A stretch of 64,000 nucleotides of DNA. Source: SpSt-539 sp964549445 (GTDB lineage: Bacteria > Planctomycetota > Phycisphaerae > UBA1845 > UTPLA1). The translations under genes and the position numbers were made by a program. The notes beneath the pieces are model-generated. The model saw nothing but the letters and a program-made list of their open reading frames with translations, had not been told where the DNA came from and made no database searches. This document shows, piece after piece, positions 10,163 to 19,026 of this stretch. How positions within the stretch are numbered: position 1 is the stretch's first letter; every line of letters begins with the position of its first letter. Location: assembly GCA_964549445.1 (NCBI GenBank), contig CAZJVS010000012.1:1-64000 (forward strand), written 5' to 3'.

Positions 10163-12362
10163 GCTTCGCCTCCAGCGTAACCATCAATCGCTCAGGCGTC
10201 GCGGGGATTTCATTCACCGCCGCGCCAACCGCACGCGACAGCGCATTTGCGATCGCCGGCCCCGGCCCATCCATCGGCAGTTCGCCGATCCCCTTCGCCC
10301 CGCCCGGGCCAATCGGCGACCGCGACTCGTCGAAATAAACCCGAATCGGCGGCAGGTCGCTCGCCGACGGGATGACATAGTTGGTCATCTGGCAATTCTT
10401 CATCGCTCCGTCTTCGAGCACGACATCCTCGTACAGCGCCCAGCCGATCCCCTGCACGACCCCGCCCGCGATTTGTCCGGTCGCCAGCGTCGGATTCAAC
10501 ACCCGCCCGACCTCCTGCAATGCGACATAGTCCGTCACTCGCGCCCGATAGGTCCGCAGATCGACTTCAACCTCTGCCACGTGCGTCGACCACGAATAGC
10601 ACGCATACGCATCGCCCCGATACGTCTTGTCGTCCCACTGAATCGACTCCGGCTTCTGATACTTCGAGCGGCCGACGAGCTTCTCACCCGGCTGCGCCCG
10701 GTACCAAGCGACGATCGCATCGGCCGTGCTCGCCGATGGATTCGTCGCTCCAGCACGCTGCCGCAAGTCGTCACACGCCTTCTCCACCAGCCGCCCGACC
10801 ACCATCGCCGTCCGGCTCGCCACCGTCGGTCCGCTGTTCGGCACCAGCGACGTATCCGGCGTCGCGATTCGCACCTGATCCGCCGCCAGCCCGAGCCGCT
10901 CGGCAACGATCTGCGACAGGATTGTCGTCGTCCCCTGCCCCATGTCGGTCTGTGCCGTCAACAGCTCAACGCTCCCATCCGGCAAGCCGTTGATCCACAC
11001 CTCCGACGCAAGATACGTCTCGCCACCGCCGGTGAATCCCGCCCCATGTTGAAACGTCGCAAAGCCGATACCGCGCCGGAGGTACGGATGCGTGAGATTG
11101 CACTCAGCATGATCGCGCCGCCGTTCCTCGTACTTCGCCAGTTCGAGCGCTCGGCCCTGCAGCGCCACGAGATCAGTGCCATCCTTCACCACCTGGCCCG
11201 TCGCCAGCGTCTGCCCCTCGCGAACAAGATTCCGCCGCCGCAGTTCGACCGGGTCAATCCCGATCCGCTCGGCGATCACATCCATGTGCCGCTCGATCGC
11301 GAACAGTGTCTGCGGCGCGCCAAACCCGCGAAACGCCCCGTATGGCGGCGAGTTCGTCAGCTTCGCCTCGCCGCGCACCGAAATGTTCTCGCACGCGTAC
11401 GGCCCCGCCGCATGGATGCACCCCCGACTTAGCACCACCGGCGACAGCGTCACATACGCTCCGCCATCCATCAGCACGTCGATCTCCATCGCCAGCAGCC
11501 GCCCGTCGCGGTCCAGCGCCGTTCGATGCCGCACCCGGCTCGGATGCCGCTTCGTCGTCGCCGCCATGTCCTCCTGCCGGTCGTAGATGATCTTCACCGG
11601 CGCCCCGGCCTTCTCAGCTAGCAGCACGGCATGCACCGCCAGCAGCGACGGAAAATCCTCCTTGCCGCCGAATCCACCCCCCACCGGCGCCTGGATCACC
11701 CGAAACGCCTCGCGCGGCCGACCGAAAAAGTGCGTCAACCCATCCAGCACGTAGTACGGGCACTGCATCGAGCCGCGGACGACCATCCGGCCGCCCTCAA
11801 CCCACGCCGCCATGCCCTGCGTTTCCAGATAGACGTGTTCCTGTGCCCCGGTGACATACTCACCCTCAACAACGTGCGCCGCCTTCGCAAATGCCGGCCC
11901 AATCTCCCCCTTTTGAATCTCGATGTGCTTCAAAACGTTGTCGTGTTTGTACTGAATCAGCTCCGGCGTCAGCACCGTCCGCGGATCGAGCACGGCCGGC
12001 AACGGCTCGATCTCCACCCGCACCGCCCGCAGCGCATCGCGGAGCTTGTGTATCGAACGATGCGCGATGAGCAATATCGCCTCATACTTGTGCCGCACTT
12101 CCCCCGCCGCCAGCGCCGGCTGATCCACATCGATCAGCTTGATCTGATTCGGCCCGCCGATGTCCCGATGATCGACAACGACAAACTCATCCCACTTGAC
12201 CGCCGGATCGAAATGAACGGCCTTGATCCGCCCGCGGGCGACATGACTGCGAATCGTGCCGCCGTGCCACACACCGGGGATCGCGACATCGTCAACGTAC
12301 GCGGCCCGGCCGGCGAGCTTGTCCAGCCCATCGACCCGTGGAATGTCGGCCCCGATCATCAT
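10155..12362 (-). CDS. Molybdopterin-binding large subunit of a xanthine-oxidase-family hydroxylase
   Basis: A 735-residue catalytic subunit. It has the XdhA/CoxL layout: an N-terminal 'GRAAYVDD' domain, 'VGGGFGGKEDFPSLL' for cofactor binding, 'AFRGFGAPQTLFAIE', 'TAQTDMGQGTTT', and near the end 'GAKGIGELPMDGPGPA' with E694 as the expected catalytic Glu. It lacks the 'AYxCSFR'-type CO dehydrogenase loop as far as I can see, so a purine, aldehyde or heteroaromatic substrate is more likely than CO. It heads the Mo / 2Fe-2S / FAD run. It is unrelated in layout to the fused XdhD-like protein, so the locus codes for two separate hydroxylases. Confidence 0.92.
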   Translation of the reverse strand: MMIGADIPRVDGLDKLAGRAAYVDDVAIPGVWHGGTIRSHVARGRIKAVHFDPAVKWDEFVVVDHRDIGGPNQIKLIDVDQPALAAGEVRHKYEAILLIAHRSIHKLRDALRAVRVEIEPLPAVLDPRTVLTPELIQYKHDNVLKHIEIQKGEIGPAFAKAAHVVEGEYVTGAQEHVYLETQGMAAWVEGGRMVVRGSMQCPYYVLDGLTHFFGRPREAFRVIQAPVGGGFGGKEDFPSLLAVHAVLLAEKAGAPVKIIYDRQEDMAATTKRHPSRVRHRTALDRDGRLLAMEIDVLMDGGAYVTLSPVVLSRGCIHAAGPYACENISVRGEAKLTNSPPYGAFRGFGAPQTLFAIERHMDVIAERIGIDPVELRRRNLVREGQTLATGQVVKDGTDLVALQGRALELAKYEERRRDHAECNLTHPYLRRGIGFATFQHGAGFTGGGETYLASEVWINGLPDGSVELLTAQTDMGQGTTTILSQIVAERLGLAADQVRIATPDTSLVPNSGPTVASRTAMVVGRLVEKACDDLRQRAGATNPSASTADAIVAWYRAQPGEKLVGRSKYQKPESIQWDDKTYRGDAYACYSWSTHVAEVEVDLRTYRARVTDYVALQEVGRVLNPTLATGQIAGGVVQGIGWALYEDVVLEDGAMKNCQMTNYVIPSASDLPPIRVYFDESRSPIGPGGAKGIGELPMDGPGPAIANALSRAVGAAVNEIPATPERLMVTLEAKRG

Positions 12363-12402
12363 GGAATGAGTGTACCGCGCGGCCGATTCGGTCGGAACGC
12401 AC

Positions 12403-13404
12403 TCAGACCGCCGATGCGACCGTCAGCGCGTGATACAGTCGATAGCCGATATACCCCAGATACGAGGTCAGCAGCACGGCGCCCTCAACGCGCGTGATCT
12501 TCCGCGGCCCTCGAATCGCCACCGGCAGCAGCGCGAAACACATCAGTGTCATGAAGAGCAGATCGGTGTGTCCCCCCGGAGGCACCGGCATCGGATGGAT
12601 CGCCGCGACCAGTCCGCCGATGAAAAAGATGTTGACGATGTTGGAGCCGACGACGTTGCCCAGCGCGATGTCGCTGTGACCTCGCCGCGCGGCCAGGATT
12701 GATGTTGTGAGTTCCGGCAGCGTCGTACCAAACGACACAACCGTCAGACCGATGACCACTTCCGGAATTCCCAGCCCCTCCGCGAGCGCCACCGCCCCGC
12801 GGACGGTCAGCCGCCCGCCGAACGCCACCGCGACAACGCCGCCCACCGTAAACAGCAGATCGACGCCGCGCCGATGCACGCGCGGTTTGGGCATCTCCGC
12901 GGCTTCCGCCACAAATGGATCCGTCTTACGCCGCGCGAGCACCTGCATCACCGACGTGTACACAAACATGCCGAACAGCAGCAGAAGCATCAGCCCATCG
13001 GCATGATTTAACACGTCGGACGACCCGTCGCCCACCGCCCGATCGTGCGAAAGCACGAATACCGCGCCAACCGCCAGCAGCATCAGCGGAATCTCGCGAG
13101 TGATCATCGACGGTTCGACCGTCAGCGGGCGAATGATGGCGGTCAACCCGAGCACGAATGCGATATTGATCGTGCACGCCCCGACGATGTTCCCAAAAGC
13201 CAACCCCGTCTCACCGTGCCGGGCCGAAACGACGTTTACCACAATCTCCGGCGTGCTGGTGCCGACCGCGACGACCGTCATCGCGATAACCAGCGGCGGA
13301 ACCCCGAACGACGCCGCGAGCGCGGACACCCCCGACACGAGCCGCTCAGCTCCAATCAGCAGAAGGATCAACCCGCCGGCAAGTGTGATGAATGCGGCAA
13401 ACAT
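12403..13404 (-). CDS. Cation/Ca2+ exchanger (CaCA, YrbG-type)
   Basis: A 333-residue membrane protein with about ten hydrophobic helices in two homologous halves. The two alpha repeats are plain: 'AVGTSTPEIVVNVVSARHG..GNIVGA' in the first half and 'SFGTTLPELTTSILAARRG..GNVVGSNIVN' in the second. A charged cytoplasmic loop (near residues 155-175) separates them. Such proteins exchange Na+ (or K+/H+) for Ca2+ across the inner membrane. It is the last gene of the long minus-strand respiratory run, 60 bases after the YtkA-like gene, so it may be co-transcribed, but a functional tie to respiration is only an inference. Confidence 0.92.
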   Translation of the reverse strand: MFAAFITLAGGLILLLIGAERLVSGVSALAASFGVPPLVIAMTVVAVGTSTPEIVVNVVSARHGETGLAFGNIVGACTINIAFVLGLTAIIRPLTVEPSMITREIPLMLLAVGAVFVLSHDRAVGDGSSDVLNHADGLMLLLLFGMFVYTSVMQVLARRKTDPFVAEAAEMPKPRVHRRGVDLLFTVGGVVAVAFGGRLTVRGAVALAEGLGIPEVVIGLTVVSFGTTLPELTTSILAARRGHSDIALGNVVGSNIVNIFFIGGLVAAIHPMPVPPGGHTDLLFMTLMCFALLPVAIRGPRKITRVEGAVLLTSYLGYIGYRLYHALTVASAV

Positions 13405-13464
13405 GTCCAGTTGAACTCGATCGCGTGATTCGTCTCTTGAAGTATCGCCGCCGATGCCGATGCG

Positions 13465-13971
13465 TCAACGCCGCCGCCCGCGTCGATACTCGCGTGCAAC
13501 AAACAATCCGATCGGTAGCACCGGAAACGCAATCCACCCGGCCAGGTCGAGCCAGCGCGGCATGCGCTCCGAGACGGCCACTTCGGTCGCAACTGTACTT
13601 TCGCCCAGCGGCCCGTCGATGCGGACCTCGACCAGCCAGCGTCCCGATCGATCGAGTTCGAAAGCGGCCGTCTGAAACAGCCCGGTGGACGACGCCTGAC
13701 GATTCGCCTCGCGGATCAACACACCGTCACCCCCGATCGGTTCGAGCCGAACTTCCACGCCCGGATCATCGATCGGCACGCCCGTCGCGGCGCACTGAAC
13801 CACCACGCTCACTTCGACCGGTCCGACCCGCAGCGGCTCCGGCGACGTCAGAACACACACGCGATACGGCCCGGACATGCCAGACCACCGCACGCTCCCG
13901 CCGTCGGCCCGCGCCATGGACGCAGCCCAACCCACTCCGGTCAGCACAATCGCAACCGCATGAGTTCTCAT
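13465..13971 (-). CDS. YtkA/FixH-like secreted protein with C-terminal membrane anchor
   Basis: A 168-residue protein. The ATG at 13971 overlaps the TGA of the upstream CtaG-fusion gene (ATGA). It has a signal peptide (residues 1-22, ending 'ASMARA'), a beta-rich body ('LTSPEPLRVGPVEVSVVV..GVEVRLEP..TGLFQTAAFELDRSGRWLVEVRI') and a C-terminal transmembrane helix followed by an Arg-rich end. The body resembles YtkA-like domains, small copper-related proteins often found near cytochrome oxidase assembly genes. A role in copper delivery to the oxidase is inferred from this resemblance and from context. Confidence 0.65.
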   Translation of the reverse strand: MRTHAVAIVLTGVGWAASMARADGGSVRWSGMSGPYRVCVLTSPEPLRVGPVEVSVVVQCAATGVPIDDPGVEVRLEPIGGDGVLIREANRQASSTGLFQTAAFELDRSGRWLVEVRIDGPLGESTVATEVAVSERMPRWLDLAGWIAFPVLPIGLFVAREYRRGRRR

Positions 13972-16265
13972 CCACTCACCCCCGCCGTCCCACGCATCTG
14001 CATCGGCTGAAACAAAATCCAGATCCCCGCGCCAAACAGGCACACCATCAACGCCGCCCACGGCGCGACAGCCCTCAGGACCCGGCCACGCTCGCCCTGC
14101 CGCTGCCGCGCAATCCGATACGCCGCGTACAGCGACATCATCAGACCGACATCCAGCGCGACTATCTCGGCCCGCAGCAGCCAATCTGCCGGCTCGCCGC
14201 AGCAGTTGCAGATCGAATCGACTGCTTCCGCCCCAAGCATCCCGAGATCGGCCACAAACCGCCGCGCCGCCGGCACAACCGCCCGCGCGCTCGTCGCAAA
14301 GTGAAACCCGTAATGCGCCAGCCACATCGCGAAGCCCAGCGGCACAAACGCGAAGGCATTCCGCGTCGCCGACGCACGCCACCCTTCGCGCCCACCGCTC
14401 ATCCACTCGCCGACACTCGCCGCCGCTGCCACTACCCCCAGCGGCACGATCAACAAGCAAACCAGATAAAGCATCGTCACAACGACCGCCCGGCTGCGAA
14501 TCCCAAGCCCCGCTGCGACCGCCTCCTCCCACTCCATCACCGGCCCGACCATCCCCGCTGCATTGACGAACGCGGCAAACACCAGCAACAGCACGAGCGC
14601 CGCAATGTCTGCCCGCCGGCTCAGTCGCCCGATCCCCGAACGCAGCCGATCAGTCCACAGATCCACGCCCGGCGTAACCGCAAAGATCCCGACATTGTCA
14701 TGCGGGCACGCGTAAACACAGTCGAGACACAGCGTGCAATCGAAATTGCCGCCCTTGCGCGGCAGAAAGAGTCCCATTTCGCAGCCCGAAGCGGCAGAAC
14801 TGCCTCGGATGCACTCGCGCGTGCGGCATTCGCCACAGACGCTCGCCGAACGCACGCGAACATCGAACGGCGAAACAAGCGATTGGACAAAGTTGAACTG
14901 TCCGATCGGACAGACATACTTGCAAAACGTCCCGCCGCGAAAAACCCCATCGACGACAAACGCCGCGACAAGGAAACTCGGCGCAATCGCCGCCGTCCAC
15001 CACGGCCGCGCCCACAGATCCCCCGCCTCGTACACGATGAAAAATAAGAGCAGCAACCCCACCGCCGCCCACTTCGTCCGCAGCCACCTCGGCCACTCCC
15101 GCCCCTCCGGCAGCCACCGCCGCGCCAGCGCTCTCGGCAGCGTGAACGGACACGCCATGCAGAACAGGTTCCCGACCCCCAGCAACCCGATCACCAGCAA
15201 ACCGCGCCAGTGAATCCACGGCAGCGTTCCCGCCAGGTTCAGCGGCGCAACTTGGGGACCTCGAAATCCATCGCCGATCACAGCCGCCGCAAGCAGCAGC
15301 ATGACTGCCTGCATCGACCGCCGCGCAAATCGCCACTTCAGAAATCGCCCAAGTACGGGCACGCGCACCAGATCGAGCAACCCCGTCGCCTCGCGCTTCA
15401 ACACCGGCAACGCAATCGTCGTGGATCGACGCACCGCCACGCTCCTGCGTCCGCTTCCGTAAAGTAACCGCGATCCGAGCCCTGCCAGAGGAACGAGATA
15501 CCCCACAATCCCGCTCACCCACATGATCGCCCCCGCCAGCGATTGATCCGCCAGTGCCGACAGCCCCCACAAGCGCGGCATCGCCGCGTAGTGCGGATAG
15601 ATGACCCGATCCGCAAACGTCAGCAGCGCTGCCAGCAACCCGCCCTGCACGCCCGCCAGAAACAGGTACGGCACGACCACCCAGTTTGCCACGCGCGGCC
15701 GACTTGGGAACGGCTCAATAACCACCCACCAGAACAGGATCGCGCTGAGCAGAAAGCTCGCATGCTCGACGTAATGCCACCGCGGATCGCGCAGCGCCAG
15801 CTCGTACAGCGCCGGAACGTGCCAGAACCACACGACCACCGTGCTGATCACCCACGCCACAACCGGCCGCGTCAGCCATCGCCCCGCCGCGCGAACGCTC
15901 GCCGCCCCCACAATCGGCAAAACCCAGCTTCGCCGAATCGAATCCGGCAGCCCGACCAGCAGGGGCACCTCCGGCGCCCCCAGCACAATCAACGGCGCCG
16001 CCACGAGAATCAGCAACAGATGCTGCACCATGTGCATCGTCAGCATCACCGAAGCCAGTGGCTCGACCGGCGACTCCAGCGCCACAAAAATCGCAACCAG
16101 CCCGCCGAGAAACGCCCCCAGTTCGCGCCCGCCGACGCGCGGCGCGTTCCCCCGCCGCAGCTTCCGCCACCCGCTCACGTAAACCAGACCCGTAACGATC
16201 AGCGCAGCAGTCGACCACCCGCCCAGCGGCCACGCCGACACAATCGCCCCCATCGTCGGGTCCAT
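13968..16265 (-). CDS. CtaG cytochrome oxidase assembly domain fused to a NosR/CcoG-like 4Fe-4S membrane protein
   Basis: A 765-residue polytopic protein with two parts. Residues 1 to about 275 are a CtaG (caa3 assembly) domain with 'HMVQHLLLIL' and 'WHVPALYELAL..EHASFLLSAILFWW'. The rest is a NapH/NosR/CcoG-like part with membrane helices and cysteine motifs: 'FCMACPF', 'FCKYVCPIGQ' and 'CTLCLDCVYACPHDNVG'. CtaG helps copper insertion into caa3 oxidase and CcoG is linked to copper reduction in cbb3 assembly, so one chain could reduce and deliver copper. The start at ATG 16265 has a GGTGAG site just upstream; an in-frame GTG at 16274 is the alternative. It sits directly downstream of cytochrome b. 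Confidence 0.82.
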   Translation of the reverse strand: MDPTMGAIVSAWPLGGWSTAALIVTGLVYVSGWRKLRRGNAPRVGGRELGAFLGGLVAIFVALESPVEPLASVMLTMHMVQHLLLILVAAPLIVLGAPEVPLLVGLPDSIRRSWVLPIVGAASVRAAGRWLTRPVVAWVISTVVVWFWHVPALYELALRDPRWHYVEHASFLLSAILFWWVVIEPFPSRPRVANWVVVPYLFLAGVQGGLLAALLTFADRVIYPHYAAMPRLWGLSALADQSLAGAIMWVSGIVGYLVPLAGLGSRLLYGSGRRSVAVRRSTTIALPVLKREATGLLDLVRVPVLGRFLKWRFARRSMQAVMLLLAAAVIGDGFRGPQVAPLNLAGTLPWIHWRGLLVIGLLGVGNLFCMACPFTLPRALARRWLPEGREWPRWLRTKWAAVGLLLLFFIVYEAGDLWARPWWTAAIAPSFLVAAFVVDGVFRGGTFCKYVCPIGQFNFVQSLVSPFDVRVRSASVCGECRTRECIRGSSAASGCEMGLFLPRKGGNFDCTLCLDCVYACPHDNVGIFAVTPGVDLWTDRLRSGIGRLSRRADIAALVLLLVFAAFVNAAGMVGPVMEWEEAVAAGLGIRSRAVVVTMLYLVCLLIVPLGVVAAAASVGEWMSGGREGWRASATRNAFAFVPLGFAMWLAHYGFHFATSARAVVPAARRFVADLGMLGAEAVDSICNCCGEPADWLLRAEIVALDVGLMMSLYAAYRIARQRQGERGRVLRAVAPWAALMVCLFGAGIWILFQPMQMRGTAGVSG

Positions 16266-16289
16266 CGTGCTCACCCCGCCCGCCCGACG

Positions 16290-17735
16290 TCAGCGTTCGC
16301 TCAACGTCGGATCGCGCGCCGCCGGCTGCCCCTCCGGCCGCAGCGTCTCAAGAAACGCCACCATCGCGTCGATCTCGGACGGCGTCAGTTGCGTCCCAAA
16401 CGCGGGCATCAACCCGCCGCCCTGGATGACCTGCCGGATCAGTTCATCGCGCGAGAGCTTCGTCGCCACGTCGGTCAGGTCCGGCCCGCGCCGCCCGCCG
16501 CTGCTGTCGAGCGCATGGCAATTCCGGCATGTCTTCACTTGAAACACCGCCGCCCCCTGCAACTCGAGCGGCTTGAGGCGCTTCACCATTCGCTCCGGAA
16601 CCGGCAGCCCGCTCCACGCATCCATCACCGGCGACCACGGCGACGTATTGCCCAGCCAACCGAGCACGCCCGCAACCGTAAAGAACATCACGACCGACAG
16701 CACGGCCACCGGACGCCGTTTCGGATGCCGCTCACCCTTGCTTCCCACAAACGGAATCAACACCAGCACAAGCCCGATGACTCCGGGAATGCCGAAGATC
16801 GCCGGAGTCTCAAGTCCCGGTGGCAGCAACGCCAGCAATCCGAACAGCGGCAGGAAGTACCAGTCCGGCCGCGGCTCCGCCGTGATGATCGTCGGATCGG
16901 GCGGCTCGCCCGGCCCCTTCGGCCCGATCACCGCCGCCAGCACCACGATCACCAGTACCGTCAGCGCCGAAAAGATCATGTCGCGCCGCACCGGGTTCGG
17001 ATAAAACGGAACACCGCTCTCCAGTTCCTTCTCGTACTCCTCGTGATACGTCCGCGGATCGACCGGACGCCCCGCCACCGGCGGCGATGAAATCCCCAAC
17101 CGGAGCACCAAATACAAGTGCCCGGCGACAAGTGTGATCAGCAACCCCGGCAGTACGAAAACGTGCAGCGCAAAAAACCGGCTCAGCGTCTCACCGCCGA
17201 TCGTCGGCCCCGAGCACAGCATCTTCACCACGTACGGACCGACTAGTGGCAACCGCCCGGCCATCGATGCCCCGACACCCACGCCCCAATACGCATCCTG
17301 GTCCCACCGCAGCACCTGCCCGGAAAACGCCATCCCCAGCGTGATCGCCAGCAAGCCCACGCCAAACAGCCACGTCAGCTCGCGCGGATACTTGTACGCC
17401 CCCATCAAGAACACTTGCGTCATGTGAACGACGAGCATGACCACCATGCCGCCCGCCGCCGTGTTGTGCATCGCCCGCAGAAACCACCCCAGCGGCTGCG
17501 TGTAATTGAGGTACTGCAAGCTCTCGTACGCCTGCTCGCCCGACGGCACATACACCATCGCCAGGCAGATTCCCGTCGCCACCTGCAGCAGAAACAATGT
17601 CAGCGTCGCGCTGCCAAAGACGTACCACCACTTCGCCCCGCGCGGCGTCCGATGGCGCAGGATCGGCCCGAGCGCAGCCGCGACGCCGAGCCGCTCCTCA
17701 AGCCAATCCAGGACTCGTCGAACGCCCGGTCTCAC
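16290..17735 (-). CDS. Cytochrome b of a bc complex with fused C-terminal cytochrome c domain
   Basis: A 481-residue protein. Residues 1 to about 220 hold the cytochrome b N-terminal four helices with the heme histidines ('RAMHNTAAGG', 'VVHMTQVF', 'FALHVFVLP', 'VAGHLYLVL'). The C-terminal cytochrome b part follows with 'PDWYFLP' in the quinol site, and residues from about 395 form a class-I cytochrome c with C403-x-x-C-H407 and a likely Met443 ligand. It starts at GTG 17735 in a GTGA overlap with the Rieske gene. Together with Rieske and the diheme cytochrome c it makes a quinol:cytochrome c oxidoreductase with heme c on both partner proteins. Confidence 0.93.
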   Translation of the reverse strand: MRPGVRRVLDWLEERLGVAAALGPILRHRTPRGAKWWYVFGSATLTLFLLQVATGICLAMVYVPSGEQAYESLQYLNYTQPLGWFLRAMHNTAAGGMVVMLVVHMTQVFLMGAYKYPRELTWLFGVGLLAITLGMAFSGQVLRWDQDAYWGVGVGASMAGRLPLVGPYVVKMLCSGPTIGGETLSRFFALHVFVLPGLLITLVAGHLYLVLRLGISSPPVAGRPVDPRTYHEEYEKELESGVPFYPNPVRRDMIFSALTVLVIVVLAAVIGPKGPGEPPDPTIITAEPRPDWYFLPLFGLLALLPPGLETPAIFGIPGVIGLVLVLIPFVGSKGERHPKRRPVAVLSVVMFFTVAGVLGWLGNTSPWSPVMDAWSGLPVPERMVKRLKPLELQGAAVFQVKTCRNCHALDSSGGRRGPDLTDVATKLSRDELIRQVIQGGGLMPAFGTQLTPSEIDAMVAFLETLRPEGQPAARDPTLSER

Positions 17736-18298
17736 GCCTGTTTCTCTCCGGCCTTATCCGGCGGGTCGTTCAAAGTCGGCAGGTGGCCGGTCAATATCTG
17801 CAACTTGCCATCGGTAATTCGCCAGGCATATTCGTAAAGACCGTGCGGCGGCGGCCCCGACGCCCGCGCCCCATTCTCGTAGTAGATGCCGCCGTGACAC
17901 GGACACATAAACAACCCCGACTGCGGAAACCACGACACCGGACACCCCAGGTGCGTGCAGTTGATCGCGAACACCTTGAACTCGTTTGGCCCGGTCCGTC
18001 GCACGTATGCCGCCGACCTCCCGCTCACGCCATCCCACGGCCGATGGTCGGGATTCTCAAAATCCACCAATCGCGTCTGGTTCACCTTGAACTCATCAAC
18101 GCTGCCCAGCGCCACCCACTTGTCTCGCAGCATTCGTGTGACCGGACCGATGAAGTATCCAAGAATCGGCACGCCCGCCGCCGCCGCTGCCAGCGCCCCC
18201 AGCCCGATGCTCAGGAGCTTCAGCACGCCGCGCCGATCGCTCGAATCTCCGTCCTCGATCACCGGCGGATCGCCGGGATGCGTCGGTCCGTGTGTCAT
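17732..18298 (-). CDS. Rieske 2Fe-2S protein of the bc complex
   Basis: A 188-residue Rieske protein. A twin-Arg type N-terminus ('DRRGVLKLL' near 21-29) leads into one membrane helix. The cluster-binding loops are 'CTHLGC' (C114, H116) and 'CPCHGG' (C132, H135), with C119/C134 placed for the usual disulfide. It takes electrons from quinol at the cytochrome b Qo site. The ATG at 18298 overlaps the stop of the diheme cytochrome gene and its own stop overlaps the cytochrome b start, so the three bc subunits are translationally linked. Confidence 0.95.
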   Translation of the reverse strand: MTHGPTHPGDPPVIEDGDSSDRRGVLKLLSIGLGALAAAAAGVPILGYFIGPVTRMLRDKWVALGSVDEFKVNQTRLVDFENPDHRPWDGVSGRSAAYVRRTGPNEFKVFAINCTHLGCPVSWFPQSGLFMCPCHGGIYYENGARASGPPPHGLYEYAWRITDGKLQILTGHLPTLNDPPDKAGEKQA

Positions 18299-19026
18299 CG
18301 CTTCGCTCCCGTCACGTCCGCCACGCGTGCCGCCGCCGCCGTACGCCACGACGCCAGCAGCGCCGCGACATCGTCGATCTCCGCCATGCTCAACGCCGCC
18401 GGATGCGGCGATCCATCCGCCACATGCCGATAGTCCGGCATCCCCAGGTCCGGCCGGCCGGTGATGACGATCCTCCGCAGTGCCTGGTCGCTCACCAGTG
18501 ACAGAAACGCCGGTACGTTCAACGGCCCCGCCTTCGACGGCCCGACGCCTCCGGCGCCATGGCACGCCGCGCACGTCCGCTCGAACACCGCCGCCCCCGC
18601 CGCCGCGTTGCCCTTGCTTGATGAAACATATGCAGGCAGCGGGCCTGAGGGCTGGCTTGTCGCCGCACCCCACTTCGAACGAATCCCACTCACGAGCACG
18701 TCGATCTGCTTCGGCGTCAACGCGCCACCGTTCGCCCGCGCAAACCCCGACATCGGTGTCCCGGCCCGCCCGGCCTCAATCACCTGCCGTAGCTCCGAGT
18801 CGGAAGCAATCGCCAGGAACATGGAATCATTCAACGGCAGCGCCGGCCCAAGCCGCCCGTCCGCACCATGACAGCCCGCGCAGTTTTGCGCATATAGGCG
18901 GGAGAAGTCGAGTACCTCGCCCGGCCGCAGCGGACGGTTCGCGTACTTCGGCGGATCGCACCCGGCCGCGATTACGGCCGCGAGCGCGACCGCCAGCCGA
19001 CGGAGTTGTCGCATTCGTGCAATCAC
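18295..19026 (-). CDS. Diheme cytochrome c lipoprotein of the bc/caa3 chain
   Basis: A 243-residue protein if it starts at GTG 19026, which overlaps the previous stop (GTGA); ATG 19014 is the alternative and gives 239 residues. The N-terminus is a signal with a probable lipobox ending 'VIAAGC', so it is likely anchored to the outer face of the inner membrane. Two class-I cytochrome c domains carry 'CAGCH' and 'CAACH' about 100 residues apart, each followed by a Met-containing segment. It probably carries electrons from the Rieske/cytochrome b core to the caa3 oxidase, whose genes lie upstream in the same run. Confidence 0.9.
   Translation of the reverse strand: MIARMRQLRRLAVALAAVIAAGCDPPKYANRPLRPGEVLDFSRLYAQNCAGCHGADGRLGPALPLNDSMFLAIASDSELRQVIEAGRAGTPMSGFARANGGALTPKQIDVLVSGIRSKWGAATSQPSGPLPAYVSSSKGNAAAGAAVFERTCAACHGAGGVGPSKAGPLNVPAFLSLVSDQALRRIVITGRPDLGMPDYRHVADGSPHPAALSMAEIDDVAALLASWRTAAAARVADVTGAKR

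Noticed and set aside
13392..17090. Long plus-strand open frames opposite the CtaG-fusion and cytochrome b genes
   Set aside because: Arg/Pro-rich shadow composition and no recognisable motif; the minus strand genes are certain.
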